64,000 nucleotides of DNA, taken from contig OX578138.1 of assembly GCA_951213105.1 (NCBI GenBank), positions 67,294,037 through 67,358,036 on the forward strand, in the 5' to 3' direction. The notes beneath the pieces are model-generated. The model was not told where the DNA came from. It saw nothing but the letters and a program-made list of their open reading frames with translations, and did not search any database. This document shows positions 10,541 through 21,400 of the stretch, in pieces (position 1 is the first letter of the stretch; every line of letters starts with the position of its first letter). Made by a program: the position numbers and the translations under genes. This DNA comes from Amaurobius ferox. Its lineage: Eukaryota > Arthropoda > Arachnida > Araneae > Amaurobiidae.

Positions 10541-11360
10541 CTATTGCCCTCAGGACAGAACCTAACGGAGCCGAAATTTCGATTTCCTCAGGGACGGTAA
10601 ACAGTCTTTCCAGACCCTCCAAATGTCTCTGTGACATATTGAAACATTGCACACTTGCCATGGGCTCCCATAGGGAATGTTGAAAGTCACGACTATCAAA
10701 CTAATGAATACTGTAAGTCTCGTGCTGGAGATTGTCCCCGCTGGAAAAAATTCTATTGACGTCCTTGCCATGGGCGTCCATAGACGTAAGGGAGCATCCA
10801 TACGTAAGGGAGACGTAAGGGGGCGTCCGTAGATGTAAGGGAGCACTTGTCTTCCCGTAAATATTCAAGGTCACAAATGTAGATGTCAAATTAGTAGATA
10901 TTGTACGTCTCATCTTTGAGTACGCTCTTCTTAGAAAAAGCGCTGTGGACACCCTCGCCATGGGAGTCCATAAAAATTTTGAAAGCCACAAATGTCGGTA
11001 TTAAGCAAATCGATATTGTACGTCTTGTCCTGGAGTTTGCCCCAGCTTTAATAAGTTCTGTGGTCACATTTGCCATGGACGCCCATAGGGGAGAGCAAGG
11101 TGGCGCTTGCCCACCCTTAGACGTTCAAGGTCCCAAAGAAAGTATCAAGCTAGTCGATATTATAAGTCTCATCCTGGAGTTTGAGTTTTCCCTTTAAAAA
11201 TTTTTTATGTGTGCCCTTGGGTACCCATAGAGGAGAGGGAGGGGCACTTGCTCTCCCGTAGACGGTCAAGGTCGCAAATATAGATATCAAGCTAGTAAAT
11301 AATTATGTCTCATTCTTGAGTTTGGCCATCCCAGGAAAAAGTTTTATGTTCGCCCTTGAA
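10540..11360 (-). repeat. foldback module array, reverse block
   Basis: The same modules appear in complement: GCCATGGGCGTCCATAG, CAAGGTCACAAATGTAG and CTCATCCTGGAGTTTG. The block opens with a special module (10540-10680) that also occurs inverted at 13514-13640 and 14144-14275. It closes against an inward-facing terminal-type sequence at 11370-11450. Confidence 0.82.
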
Positions 11361-11369
11361 TCCAATCTT

Positions 11370-11880
11370 TCGAAACAAGGTTGACCCCTTTCTGCAGTTA
11401 CAACACTATATTTTGATCATACTATATTTTGATCACACTATATTTTTGACACACACACACACCCTCTCTCTTAATCGTGCTCTAATCACGTTAATTATAA
11501 AATGTTATACCTAATTCTGATTTTTTTTTTTCAGAATGCATCTACATATAGAATTTCATGGCTATACGTACTCTCTCTCTCTCTTTTGTAAGATCTCTAA
11601 TTTTGAATAATCTGTGTTTTAATCACATTGATTTCAAAATATTCTACCATTCTGAAGGAAATTAGAAACAGTTAATTAAAACACGAATAATTCGAAATTT
11701 GATATTTTAAGAGATAGAGTACGTACAGCCATGAAATTCTATATGCATATACATTCTGTAACAAAATGGAATTAGGTAGAACGTTTTGTAATTAACGTGA
11801 TTAGAACTCGGATGAGAGAAATAATGTCAAAATAGTGTTGTAATTTCAGGAGGGGGTCCACCTTGCTTAAAAGGAGTGGA
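11370..11880. repeat. central palindromic spacer of foldback-like element
   Basis: The two halves are inverted copies about a centre near 11640. TCTAATCACGTTAATTA (11481) matches TAATTAACGTGATTAGAA (11790) in complement. AGAATTTCATGGCTATACGT (11550) matches ACGTACAGCCATGAAATTCT (11721). ATAGTGTTGTAATTTCAG at 11832 mirrors CTGCAGTTACAACACTAT at 11394. The structure reads as two smaller elements joined tail to tail. Confidence 0.82.
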
Positions 11881-12496
11881 ATTCAAGGGCGTTCATAAAA
11901 CTTTTCCTGGAAAGTCCAAATTCAAGGATGAGAGGTAAATATATATAGTATCTTGATACCTACATTTGAAACCTTGAACGTCCACGGGAGGACAAGTGCC
12001 CCTCGCGCTCTCCTATGGGCGCCCATGACAAGAGCGCCTGTAGAACTTTTTCAGGGGGTAAACTGAAGGGTGAGACGTACAATATCGACTAGCTTGATGC
12101 CTACCTTTGAACATCCACAAGATGGTAAGTTCCCCCTCACGCTCTCCTATGGGCGCCCATAGGGGACAATAACATTTATCAATATTTATACAATACTATT
12201 AACAATACTCGAATACAGATATCAATACTGTATGTCAATATAATCAATACTGTACTTCACATCCTTGTGTTTATCCCGCTGGTAAAAGTTCTATTGGCGT
12301 CCTCACCATGGGCGCCTGTAGGGGAGCGCAAGGGGTCACTTGCCCTACTGTGAACGTTCAAGGTCACAAATGTAGGTACCAAATTAGTAGACATTGTACT
12401 ACTTATCTTTCAGTATACCCGCCTTGAAAATTTTCTAATGACGCCTTGCCATGGGCGCCCATACGAGATGCTGATAATAAGGTGTTGCCCACAGGG

Positions 12497-12540
12497 TTGT
12501 TGTTGTTGAGACCCAGACCGCCCGACCTACCAGAAAGGTG
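12497..12540 (-). mobile_element. 44-bp SINE 3'-end fragment with target duplication
   Basis: GTTGCCCACAGGG lies at 12484-12496 and 12541-12553. Between them is only the last 44 bp of the SINE (antisense: TTGTTGTTGAGACCCAGACC to the truncation point at AAAGGTG). It cuts a foldback module. Confidence 0.88.
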
Positions 12541-12736
12541 GTTGCCCACAGGGTGTCAAACTAGTCGATATTGTCGCCCTTGAATGTGCACCTGCTGGAA
12601 TAAGTTCTATAAACGCTCTTGGTATGGGCGCCCATAGGGGGTCTTGAGGGGGAACTTGCTATCCCGTCGACGTTCAAGTTCACAGATGTAGATATCAAGC
12701 AAGTCGATGTATGTCTCACCCTTCAGTTTTCCGAGT

Positions 12737-12795
12737 AGAAAGGCCCAGACCACACGACCAACCCGAAGGCTTATGGTAGCTGTTTGTGTGGCCGG
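12737..12795 (-). mobile_element. 59-bp divergent SINE fragment with target duplication
   Basis: TTCAGTTTTCCGAGT flanks it at 12722-12736 and 12796-12810. The 59-bp insert aligns with the SINE 3' hairpin, but both stem arms are changed together: CCACAC and GTGTGG stand where other copies have CCGTCC and GGACGG. It is a diverged subfamily of the SINE tail. Confidence 0.82.
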
Positions 12796-13222
12796 TTCAG
12801 TTTTCCGAGTGTAAAAGTTATATAGGTGCTCTTGCTATGGGCGCCCATAGCAAAGGTGGCCATAGAACTTATTAAAACGGGGTGAACTCAAGGACGAAAT
12901 GTACAATATCGATTACCTTGATGCCTACGTTTGTAGCTATCAAAATTTGTATGGGCTCCCATGGCAAGGACGTCCATAGAGTTTCTTCCAAGAGCATAAC
13001 AAGGATGAGACGCACGATATATACTAGCTTGACACCAACATGTGGGACCCTGATGTTCACGGGAAGACAAGTGCTCCCTTATGCTCCCTTATGGACGCCC
13101 ATAGTAAGGACGTCAATAGAACTTTTTCCAGCGGGACAATCTCACAGACGAGACGTACAGTAAGTATTCATTAGTTTGATATTCGTGACGTTCAACATCC
13201 CTATGGTCGCCCATGGCAAGTG

Positions 13223-13513
13223 TTGTTGTTGAGACCCAGACTGTCCGATCTACCAGAAAGATGTAAGGTATCTGTTTGGACGACCGGGCAGTGCCACCCA
13301 TTTTAATTCGGAACCCAGGAGGAGGCATGCACAGGGACCGTACCCTCCTTCCCCTATCACCAACCTCTCGGAAGGATTTACAGACTCACATGCTTAACGT
13401 GATCGTACTCCACGTGAACACGGCGGCAGTCTTGGCAGTGGCAGGAATCGAACCCGGGCGTACTGAGTGCAATCAATTCTCGCTCGCTAACCACTGAGCT
13501 GTCGTGCCCCACT
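13223..13513 (-). mobile_element. full-length tRNA-headed SINE
   Basis: The 291-bp element is flanked by CCATGGCAAGTG at 13211-13222 and 13514-13525. On the minus strand it starts with a tRNA-like head (13441-13513). This has an A box AGCTCAGTGGTTAGCG and a B box GGTTCGATTCC, the two parts of a type 2 RNA polymerase III promoter. The body follows (GTGGAGTACGATCACGTTAA, then TGGGTTCCG and GGGTGGCACT) and ends with GGACAGTCTGGGTCTCAAC and AAC repeats. The body and tail are shared with the 5S-headed copies. Mobilisation would need a partner LINE reverse transcriptase; none with this tail was identified here. Confidence 0.88.
13441..13513 (-). pseudogene. tRNA-derived SINE head with A and B boxes
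   Basis: The sense strand begins GGGGCACGACAGCTCAGTGG and ends CGGGTTCGATTCCTGCC, with tRNA-like spacing of the two boxes. A tRNA acceptor stem is not formed and the element continues into SINE body, so this is a promoter head and not a tRNA gene. Confidence 0.82.
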
Positions 13514-14424
13514 CCATGGCAAGTGTGCAATGTTTCAGCTCTTTATGTCACACAGTCTTTTGGAGGGTCTGGAAAGACTGTTCACTATCCCTGAGAAAAT
13601 CGGAACTTTGGCTCCGTTAGGTTCTGCCCTGAGGGCAATAATATATAAGCTGGGATCTCATGCGCTGGGAGCCCATAGAGTACTGCAAGGGATCACTTAA
13701 GCTGAACTGGATATTCAAGGTTACAAATGTAGTTTACAAGCTATCGATATTGAACGCTTCATCCTTGAGTTCCCTCCTGGTAAATGTTACATGGGCGCCC
13801 ATAGTGGAGGGAAAGGATGACACTTGCCTTCCGATAGACGTTCAAGGTTAGACATGTAAGTCTCAATCTAGTCGATATTGAACGCCTCATCCTTGAGTTT
13901 ATCGCCGATGAAATTAGTTCTACGGGTGTCCTTGCTATGGGCGCCCATAAGAGAACGCTTGATGGAACTTATCATTCCGTGTACATTTAAAGATATAAAT
14001 GTAGATTACGAGCAAGTCAATATGGAACGCCTCATCCCTCATCCTTGAGTTTGTCACCTCTGGAATTAGTTCTATGCGCGTTCTTGCCATGAGCTCCCAT
14101 AGCAATTCCCGCGCTCTAACCACTGGGCTATCGCGCCCAATCCCATGGCAAGTGTGCAATGTTTCAGCCTCTTATATCACAGAGCCTTTTGGAGGGTCTG
14201 GAAAGACTGTTTACTACCCCCGAGGAAATCGAAATTTCGGCTCCGTTAGGTTCTGTCCTGGGGGCAATAGCATTAAGCAGGGAGCTCATGTAATGGGAGC
14301 TCGTAGAAGACTGCCATGGGCGCCCATAGGGGAGTGTAAGGGGTTCGTTTACCCTCCCCTGGACGTTTAAAGTCACAAATGTGAACATTAAGCATGTCAA
14401 TTTTTTCCGTCTTATACTTCAGTT
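13514..14424 (-). repeat. foldback modules, final reverse block
   Basis: Cores lie at about 13663, 13790, 13938, 14093 and 14313 in reverse orientation. The special module with CTTTTGGAGGGTCTGGAAAG occurs at 13514-13640 and again at 14144-14275. Confidence 0.8.
14105..14140 (-). mobile_element. tRNA-head remnant of the SINE
   Basis: Only about 35 bp of SINE 5' end survive (sense GCGATAGCCCAGTGGTTAG). They abut CCATGGCAAGTGTGCAATG exactly as the full SINE does at 13513. This shows that the module was copied after the SINE had inserted. Confidence 0.75.
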
Positions 14425-14626
14425 TGACCACAAGGTCGACTCCCTCCTACAATTACCACACTATGTTCTGGATAGTGCAATATTTTTGACATTCTCTCAT
14501 CTAATAAAAGCAGAAGTAACTCGTAATACTAGCAGTTTGATATCCTTGAAAAGACTTTAAATAGAAAATAAATAAATAATATAATAGAAAAAAGTAATAA
14601 AAAATATTAATAATAAAATAAAATTT

Positions 14627-14675
<49 letters not shown>

Positions 14676-14780
14676 GTGTGTGTGTGGGGGGGTGTTTTCA
14701 ATATCAAAATCGCGCATAGACTAATTGAACTGTAAATTTCCGCATGCAGAAAATAAAGACCTCTCATCATTCAGCTGCCG
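14425..14780. repeat. right inverted terminal region of foldback-like element
   Basis: Complement of 9085-9400: GACTCCCTCCTACAATTACC at 14439, a TA run at 14633-14673, GTGTGTGTGG, then TTCAATATCAAAATCGCGCA. About 130 bp of extra AT-rich sequence (14490-14630) has no partner on the left. Confidence 0.82.
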
Positions 14781-14887
14781 CCACAAGGTCATGAAATTCG
14801 CGACCGACGTAGTTATCACGAGGTGCATTTTCACGGGCGTGCATTGCAGTGAATAAGCGTTCGTTCTTGGTTTTATCTGGGTCGCTT

Positions 14888-15685
14888 GTTCCGAAAACGT
14901 ACCCGCTATACCCCCTGCTGTGAGGCCGATTCTTCGCTATTGGCTAAGTTAAATGACGTCATGGGTGGAGCCTAGTATATACTGGGCGGAGCTTAGTATA
15001 CAGTTTGACAGTTTAAGACAAAATTTGTCGTCTTCGAGATTATACGTGTTTACATTTTCCTCAGATACATTTCGTCATGTATTTTATTTCATGCACACAC
15101 ACATATTTATTTGCTTTTGATATAATTTTAAACTGAAGAATTAAATAAAATATATTATTATTATTACTACTTGATCAATGATAAAAATGCTTCATTTACG
15201 GGAAAAAAATTATATACAGCATACAGTTTAAAATGCTTGTGTTATATGTATTATGTTTATTAAAGGCACCTTATGCCCATTTTATATTGTATTCCGTACG
15301 TGTATCGCAACGTTTTTAATCCTATTTTCATTGATGACTTATAGCACTTGAGGCAATTTGTTTTATTTTATTAATGTTTTAAATACAAAAAAGCAAGTTA
15401 CCTATCCAAAACAAAATATATAACCGTTTAAATGTGGGTTTCCATAACCGTTTTTGAAGTCGGTTTCAAATATTTATGCAAGTTTGTAAACAAAACTATG
15501 TGTTTGATTTAAAAGAAAAAGCTATACAATGGAATATTTTGGACAAAAAATGTGGAAATTTTTTTAAAAAATTAATCTAAAATTAATAAAAATGCAGGCT
15601 TACAATGTAATCCTGGGTAAAATATTTAGTGTAGAGGGTGGGTAATCCATCCCACTCTATATACCCAGTGATGCGCTAATAATAC
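14888..15685. repeat. long inverted repeat, left arm
   Basis: About 798 bp are nearly the same as the complement of 22886-23669. The outer edge is TTCCGAAAACGTACCCGCTA; the inner edge is CAGTGATGCGCTAATAAT. The outer 150 bp hold a CCAAT box (in complement, ATTGGCTAAG), a TGACGTCA element and GGGCGGAGC boxes, the composition of a promoter. Confidence 0.9.
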
Positions 15686-15785
15686 CCTACTGTGAGGCCG
15701 ATTCTTCTCTATTGGCTAAGTTAAATGACGTCATGGGCGGAGCCTAGTATACGCTTTGAAGTTGTCGTCTTCGAGATTATACATG
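15686..15785. repeat. direct repeat of the outer part of the long inverted repeat
   Basis: CTACTGTGAGGCCGATTCTT, ATTGGCTAAG, TGACGTCA, GGGCGGAGCCTAGTATAC and GTCGTCTTCGAGATTATAC recur here from 14917-15048, shortened internally. The left arm is thus followed at once by a second copy of its own end. Confidence 0.82.
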
Positions 15786-16471
15786 GAAAAAAATGTTTGT
15801 TATTAAATAGGGAAGAAAATTGTGATAAAAAGAAATAGTGCAAAGATATAACGTTGTGTGACAATATACGTTCGTAAAACTACAAAAATGTCTTAAATTT
15901 AGGTAAGTAGTATATGATATGTTTATTACAATTGTTGCGAGTAAAATGCTGACACTGGAACGTTATACCTTATACATCTGTAATAATCCGATTGAATGAT
16001 TTTCTAACTTATTTTTTATAGTACCTAATTTTAGATTGAAGATCGCCGACCAAATATGAATATATCAAAACTTGTACTGCAATATTTCACCTGGCCTGTT
16101 TAAATATCTTAAGTGGTCAGGTGTTTTTATTGTTGTATCAGTTAAATTAAAGGAGAAACTTTGATTTATTTCCTTCTAGGCTAATTAAATTTGTGTAGAA
16201 GATAACAATATATTTTTTAATCTGATTCATAGTTAATTTGTTTATCACAGTAGTGTGCTATAGTATAAGAGTGAAAAGATGTTATACAAATTAATGAAAT
16301 TACTAATAAAATTAATATATATTCTATATGTATTTTAAGTTGTAATTTAAATAGCATATATATGAAGTTTCATTTCAATTGTATGGGTGTTGATTTTGAG
16401 ATTTTATTGATATTAAGAAACATTCTGAAGAAAGCAAACACTAATAGCCATTATCTAATGTTTATGAAATA

Positions 16472-16655
16472 CTTTGAAGTTTGATCTATTCCCAAGGGGG
16501 GGAGGGGGCTCCCCCCCCCCCTTGGGGACAGATCAAACTTCAAAGGTATTCAATCCCTTTGGGTACAGATCAAACTTCAAAGGTAATCAATCCCCTTGGG
16601 TACAGATCAAACTTGGGTACATCTTCAGGGGAGGCCCCCCCCCCCCTGAAGAAAT
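16472..16655. repeat. G/C-tract hairpin and 37-bp minisatellite
   Basis: CTTTGAAGTTTGATC, a G run and a C run, then GATCAAACTTCAAAG form a hairpin at 16472-16545. The unit GGTACAGATCAAACTTCAAAG repeats about three times to 16620, followed by a C13 tract flanked by complementary CTTCAGG and CCTGAAG. Confidence 0.8.
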
Positions 16656-16849
16656 ATTAAATTACAAAATTTTATATTCTCTGGGTAAAAAATTGTGTAC
16701 AAAAAAAAATATTAGGAAAGCGAGTTTCGTGCTGTTTCCACGTCCCAAGCTTAGGGTGACGAATTGTTTGAAATTTACAGTCGCCAATGACTGCCGCGAA
16801 ACTTCAGACATCTAATTTCTACCTGGTCAGCATTAGTGGAGTGAAAGAA

Positions 16850-18478
16850 AGTGAGCTTCTTCAATGGAAGGAAGTTTTAAAGGCGTGCAAGTTCGAATAA
16901 GAGAACATTTTCCAGAAGCACTCTATGTTCATTGTAGTTCTCATTTCCTGAACTTAGCACTCTGCCATTCATGCGAAGTTGTTAGAATAAGAAATTACAT
17001 TGGCACTGTTAAAGCCATGGGAATTTTTTTTAAATCTTCATCTAAAAGAACAGGGTGTTTAAAAGAAAACATTGAATCTAACTTTCCTGAAACAAAATGG
17101 AAAACTTTAACAGCTATGTGCGAAACAAGATGGGTAGAAAACCACGATAGTCTTCTAAAATTCAAAGAAATCTACAAAGCTATTGTAGAAACTTTAGAAG
17201 ATTTAAGCTTCAATCCTGATGTAGATATGTCTTCGAAAGCATCATTGTTGCTAAAATCCATTTTATCAAGCGAATTTGTGATCAGTTTGTGCTGCTTATC
17301 TATGCTATTTTCATACACTCTGCCTGTGTGCAAAATGTTACAATCTCCGCAGTGTGATTTATCTGGAGCTATGCAACATGTAGACTTACTGCAAGAAACT
17401 TTTGCTGACATAAGGACAAATATAGAATCGAGGTTTTTAAACATTTACAAATGTGCTGAACATTTGTTGCACTCTGTAAATGAAGAAATTAAAATGCAAT
17501 GAACAGCATCGAAGCAAAAATACCGAGCAAATATTTGTACATCGAATTCTGAAATTTATTTTCTAATTGCAATAGCTATTCCATTTTTTGATGATTTTGT
17601 TAATCAAATAAATAACAGATTTTCCAATCATAAAGCCACGTTAATAACATTAGATCAGCTAATACTATCTGTTTGTTGCGATGAAAACACAGTGTTCAAT
17701 GTAGAAGCGTTACAATTGTACAAAAACAGGTTGCAGTGGGACACTTTAGAACTGGAATACGAAATGTGGAGAAAGAAATAGAAGAAAGAAATGAGTGTTG
17801 ATAGACCTAAGTGTGCCATTACAGCTTTGAATGAATGCAGTGCAGATTTTTTCCCCAATATTTTTTGTTTATTAAAAATTTTATGCACCCTCCCTGTAAC
17901 CACTTGCACCTCTGAAAGAATATTTTCGACATTGAAAAGGATTAAAACTTACTTTCGAAATTCAACAAGTCAAGAAAGACTAAAATGGCATTGATGTCAG
18001 TTTATAGAGACATTGAAATTGACAATGAAGATGTGATAAATGTGTTTGCTTTAAAAAAAGCAAGAAAACTAAACTTTGTCATTTGAGTGAGTTTTGAATA
18101 TTTTTCATAAGTTTGTTAAAGTCATCAGACATTTAGAAATTTCATTTTTTTTTTATTCCAGATATTTCATTTGCATTATGTAATTGTATATTTTCATTTT
18201 TTATCACTATTTCGATTGCTTATCTACTTATTTTCTTTTCGTTTGACTACTAAAAGGTAACTATAAAAGATATGTAAATATTATTTTATAATATTGTATA
18301 TAATTAAAAAAATTAAATTCAAAAATATTTAAAACACTTTTTTTCGTAACTTCTTTTTCTAAGTGCGAAACAACTTTTTATGTGTGTACATACGCATGTA
18401 CGTATGTAAAAGTGTGGGACATGATTTCTCTAACCCCCCCCCCCCCACAAATTAAATTTCTGGGTACGGCCTTGTCTG
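16850..18478 (+). pseudogene. hAT transposase relic (ZMYM1/DUF4371-like)
   Basis: Residues from about 16864 read GVQVRIREHFPEALYVHCSSHFLNLALCHSC, the usual middle of ZMYM1-like hAT transposases. ETRWVENHDSLLKF follows, then after a TGA at 17500-17502 a further open stretch. At about 17880-17990 CTLPVTTCTSERIFSTLKRIKTYFRN is the hAT C-terminal dimerisation segment. A frameshift leads to LMSVYRDIEIDNEDVINVFA. The N-terminal BED finger and first catalytic Asp are missing, and there are at least two stops and one frameshift. The right end, antisense CAGACAAGGCCGTACCCAGA with a following G run, is the typical 3' end of this hAT group and stops at 18478. The left end is not visible. Confidence 0.82.
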
Positions 18479-21400
18479 TACCCAGTAGTGAGCTGCCAAA
18501 TTTTTAACCGCCAGTAAGCTATTATGCAAGGTAATGGTTTCAAATGCTATCATTCTTCGCAGTTCACACTAACATAATATACATTTATTGAGCGTTTAAA
18601 ATTCATTTGGTGTTCGAGTTAAAATTATTTACATTTTAACTCTGTTGTTGTTGTTGTTTCTTATGACCTCCTGATTTCGACGGACATTTTAACTCTTAAA
18701 CATGTTTATTTCAAATTATGTTTAAAATTTAACAACCAATATTTAAACTTTGGTAATGTTTAATAACAATTACATGTGTATTATCCTACACTTTGAATTT
18801 TGAATATACAAAATTTCGATATTCAAATTTAAAAGGCATGTATTGATGCATCATTCAAATTTTTCAGAACATTTCGAATTTAACTCAACGTTAATTCAGT
18901 TAAAAACCTCTTTACACTTGCTATTCTGTATAACACATCTGAAATATAAAACCTGAAGTTTTATTCTTCAATCTCTTGAATAATTTCAGTTTGAAACATT
19001 TAGTCAAAATACTATTAATTTCTAAACTCAAAATTATTTATTTGAAACAAATATTAATTTTAATATCTTTATTACTTCAACAACTATAATTCGATTTATA
19101 GATAATATATTACTATCTAATGTTACCGAAATACTTTAGCATCGGTTGGATGCAGTGATAACTAGTCAAACTTTTAACTGGTATATGTATTTTCAGTTTC
19201 ATCATATCTCATTACATCAGGATAAATCAGATAACATCAGTATTAACTAGGTGAGTCCATTTGCATCTACTCATGCATCCTAGGATATCGAATCCATCTT
19301 CATATAAATTTAAATTAGTAACTACTGTCTATTATTTTCAAAAACAGCATTCAGTAAGTTGATTTAAAATATCTGTTGGATAAACTCCTTCTTTATAAAC
19401 ATGTTATAAATTGAAATTAGTTAATATCATGCAACATTATTATGCAGTTAAAGTTATTCAAACAGATTGTACTGTTAAATAGAGAATGCATATTTTTAAC
19501 TATAGTAAAGTACTATTTATACCCTGTGAAAATATGTAATTGAAATTAATGTCACTGGATAGGAATGTTTGACGAGCTATGTAGAAATGCATATAAATGA
19601 TGTATGTACTGTATTTCAAATATTTGAAATTTAATATTCACTGATTAGAATGGAAAATTAGACTATATAAGATTTAATAAAATATTTGAAACATTTTTAT
19701 GTAAATAAAATTAAAATTTGTTTTGATTTGACAACAAATTATGAATTTTATACAAATATTGAAATTAAAATATAACTATCCATATTTCATTACCTGAAGA
19801 TACATTCAATTGAGTAATAGAAAATTAGTACTAACTTTTGAATCATTTGTGAGATATCAGTGATTACAAACGTACACATGCTTATCTCAAAAGCATTCAA
19901 TTCGAAAATAAGAATATTTAAAGCAAAAACATGTAAATTCATTGATAGTTCAAATATTTGATCCTATTACAATATTTTACTTTAACGTTAGTATTATGTG
20001 TGTAACAGTAGCGTAGTGTCCCCAGGCAATTCTTTTTTTGAGGAAGAGGAATGGGGGGGTTGAATTGGTAACCAAACAGTTTGCTTCTCATTTCGCTAAA
20101 TATCATTTCTCTGAACTTAAATGGGTTTCTAGGGAATATGATTTCCCTACTTGGTAATGCTATTGGTGGATAGAGACAAAAAATATTTCTTAAATATATA
20201 TATATCTATAATTTAAAAAAATCAAGGGTACTTCCTTATTATAGCGGCTCCTGAGGATGAATCACCAAGCGTCCGAGATTTATCGCCAGGGTAGGTTGTA
20301 AAACCTCACCAAACGTTTGCAGTCCTAAAGAAACAGCACGTGTTTATATTATTGTCATATTACTTTTTCGTTAACGAAAACCTTGGCGAAATCTTAACTG
20401 CGACCTTGGCTCAATCAGATTTATGGGAGCCACTATAATAAGATAGTACTGAATCAAGCTATATATACAATTTCTTTCTAATAGTACAATGATTCTAGCT
20501 AAAATTAAATCTGCTTTTCAATTTCTTCGTCTACAGTTACAATTGAGATATATAGATATTAGTTTATTAAATGGGATGTTTTTATTTACTTTTGAAATTT
20601 ATTTTTACCTTTACTCTAAGGCAGGAATTTACTTTTATGCATCAAAATTCTATTATCTGTACTACTGATGGGAAAAAATTAGTACAAATAAGATAACCAT
20701 ATGCATTACCTAAAAAACATATTTTAGTTCATCCGGTGAACAATATCTTGAAAAATTATAAATATTTAATCAACTGAACCTGATTGACTTCTACCTACTT
20801 AATCAAATTTAAAACATTATTATTTTTATTACACAGTGTTTATGTTAATCCATGTCTAGCCAATCCGAATTTCTTATAGAAAGCTGAAGGTTAATTAGGT
20901 CCTTGTAAATTGATCATCATTCAATGAATTGTGAGTACCTACAGTTAACCAAATTTAAAAGGTAGCTGCAAAGTTTACAGTTAGTACATTACAAGGGCAG
21001 GTTCAGGCAGAAATAAAAAAGGGATTTATTTCGACATGTTTCTTTTACTAGAAATGACACATATATCTGAAAAAAGGGGGGGGGGGTAATTGCCACAATG
21101 ACCCATACCTGGATCTACATTAAGTTTCTTGTTACCATTATAGATATCAGATATTCTATATTGATGAAGCATAATAAGCATGAAACCAGTCCAAGAATGC
21201 TCATGCTGGTATCTGTAATAGGAATATCACCCCTATTTTTTAGAATGCCTCTTATAGATGGGCTTTGTGTTTATAAACTTTGCCTTTGCAGCTTCATGTG
21301 GCCTGAGCTAAATTGTATATGAATTTTGAGCCGGCCACGTGAAAGAACTGAAAATGTTAGTTTCCATAGAAGTTCTAAAAAATTGTGGTGCATGCTAACT

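Larger units (their letters stand above)
11880..13200. repeat. foldback module array, second half, alternating blocks
   Basis: Modules run forward at 11940-12170, reverse at 12240-12840 and forward again at 12850-13200. The cores are at 12019, 12157, 12310, 12450, 12624, 12838, 12952, 13092 and 13208. Two short SINE fragments interrupt the reverse block. Confidence 0.8.
8935..14868. mobile_element. foldback-like mosaic element
   Basis: The ends are inverted copies. GAACAGCGCTTATTTACTGC near 8931 matches GCAGTGAATAAGCGTTCGTTC near 14851 read on the other strand. CAGTTCAATTAGTTTATGCG at 9132 matches the complement at 14722. Each end has a TA microsatellite, then a second inverted pair (9330-9400 and 14425-14495) with TAGTGTGGTAATTG. 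Inside are about 27 modules of roughly 130-147 bp built round TGGGCGCCCATGGC, running forward, reverse, forward, reverse, forward, reverse. No transposase is recognisable. The layout resembles foldback elements, whose long inverted ends contain tandem subrepeats; membership of a named family is not established. Confidence 0.72.

Noticed and set aside
13441..13513. Functional tRNA gene
   Set aside because: Boxes A and B are present but no acceptor stem pairs and the sequence runs on into SINE body.
15660..18490. TACCCAGT at 15663 and 18479 as the 8-bp target duplication of the hAT relic
   Set aside because: The right copy fits the hAT end, but no matching hAT left end follows the left copy, and that copy is part of the inverted repeat; coincidence cannot be excluded.
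21098..21322. 74-residue open frame inside the 8.8-kb element
   Set aside because: It overlaps a diverged direct repeat and has no recognisable domain; most likely chance.
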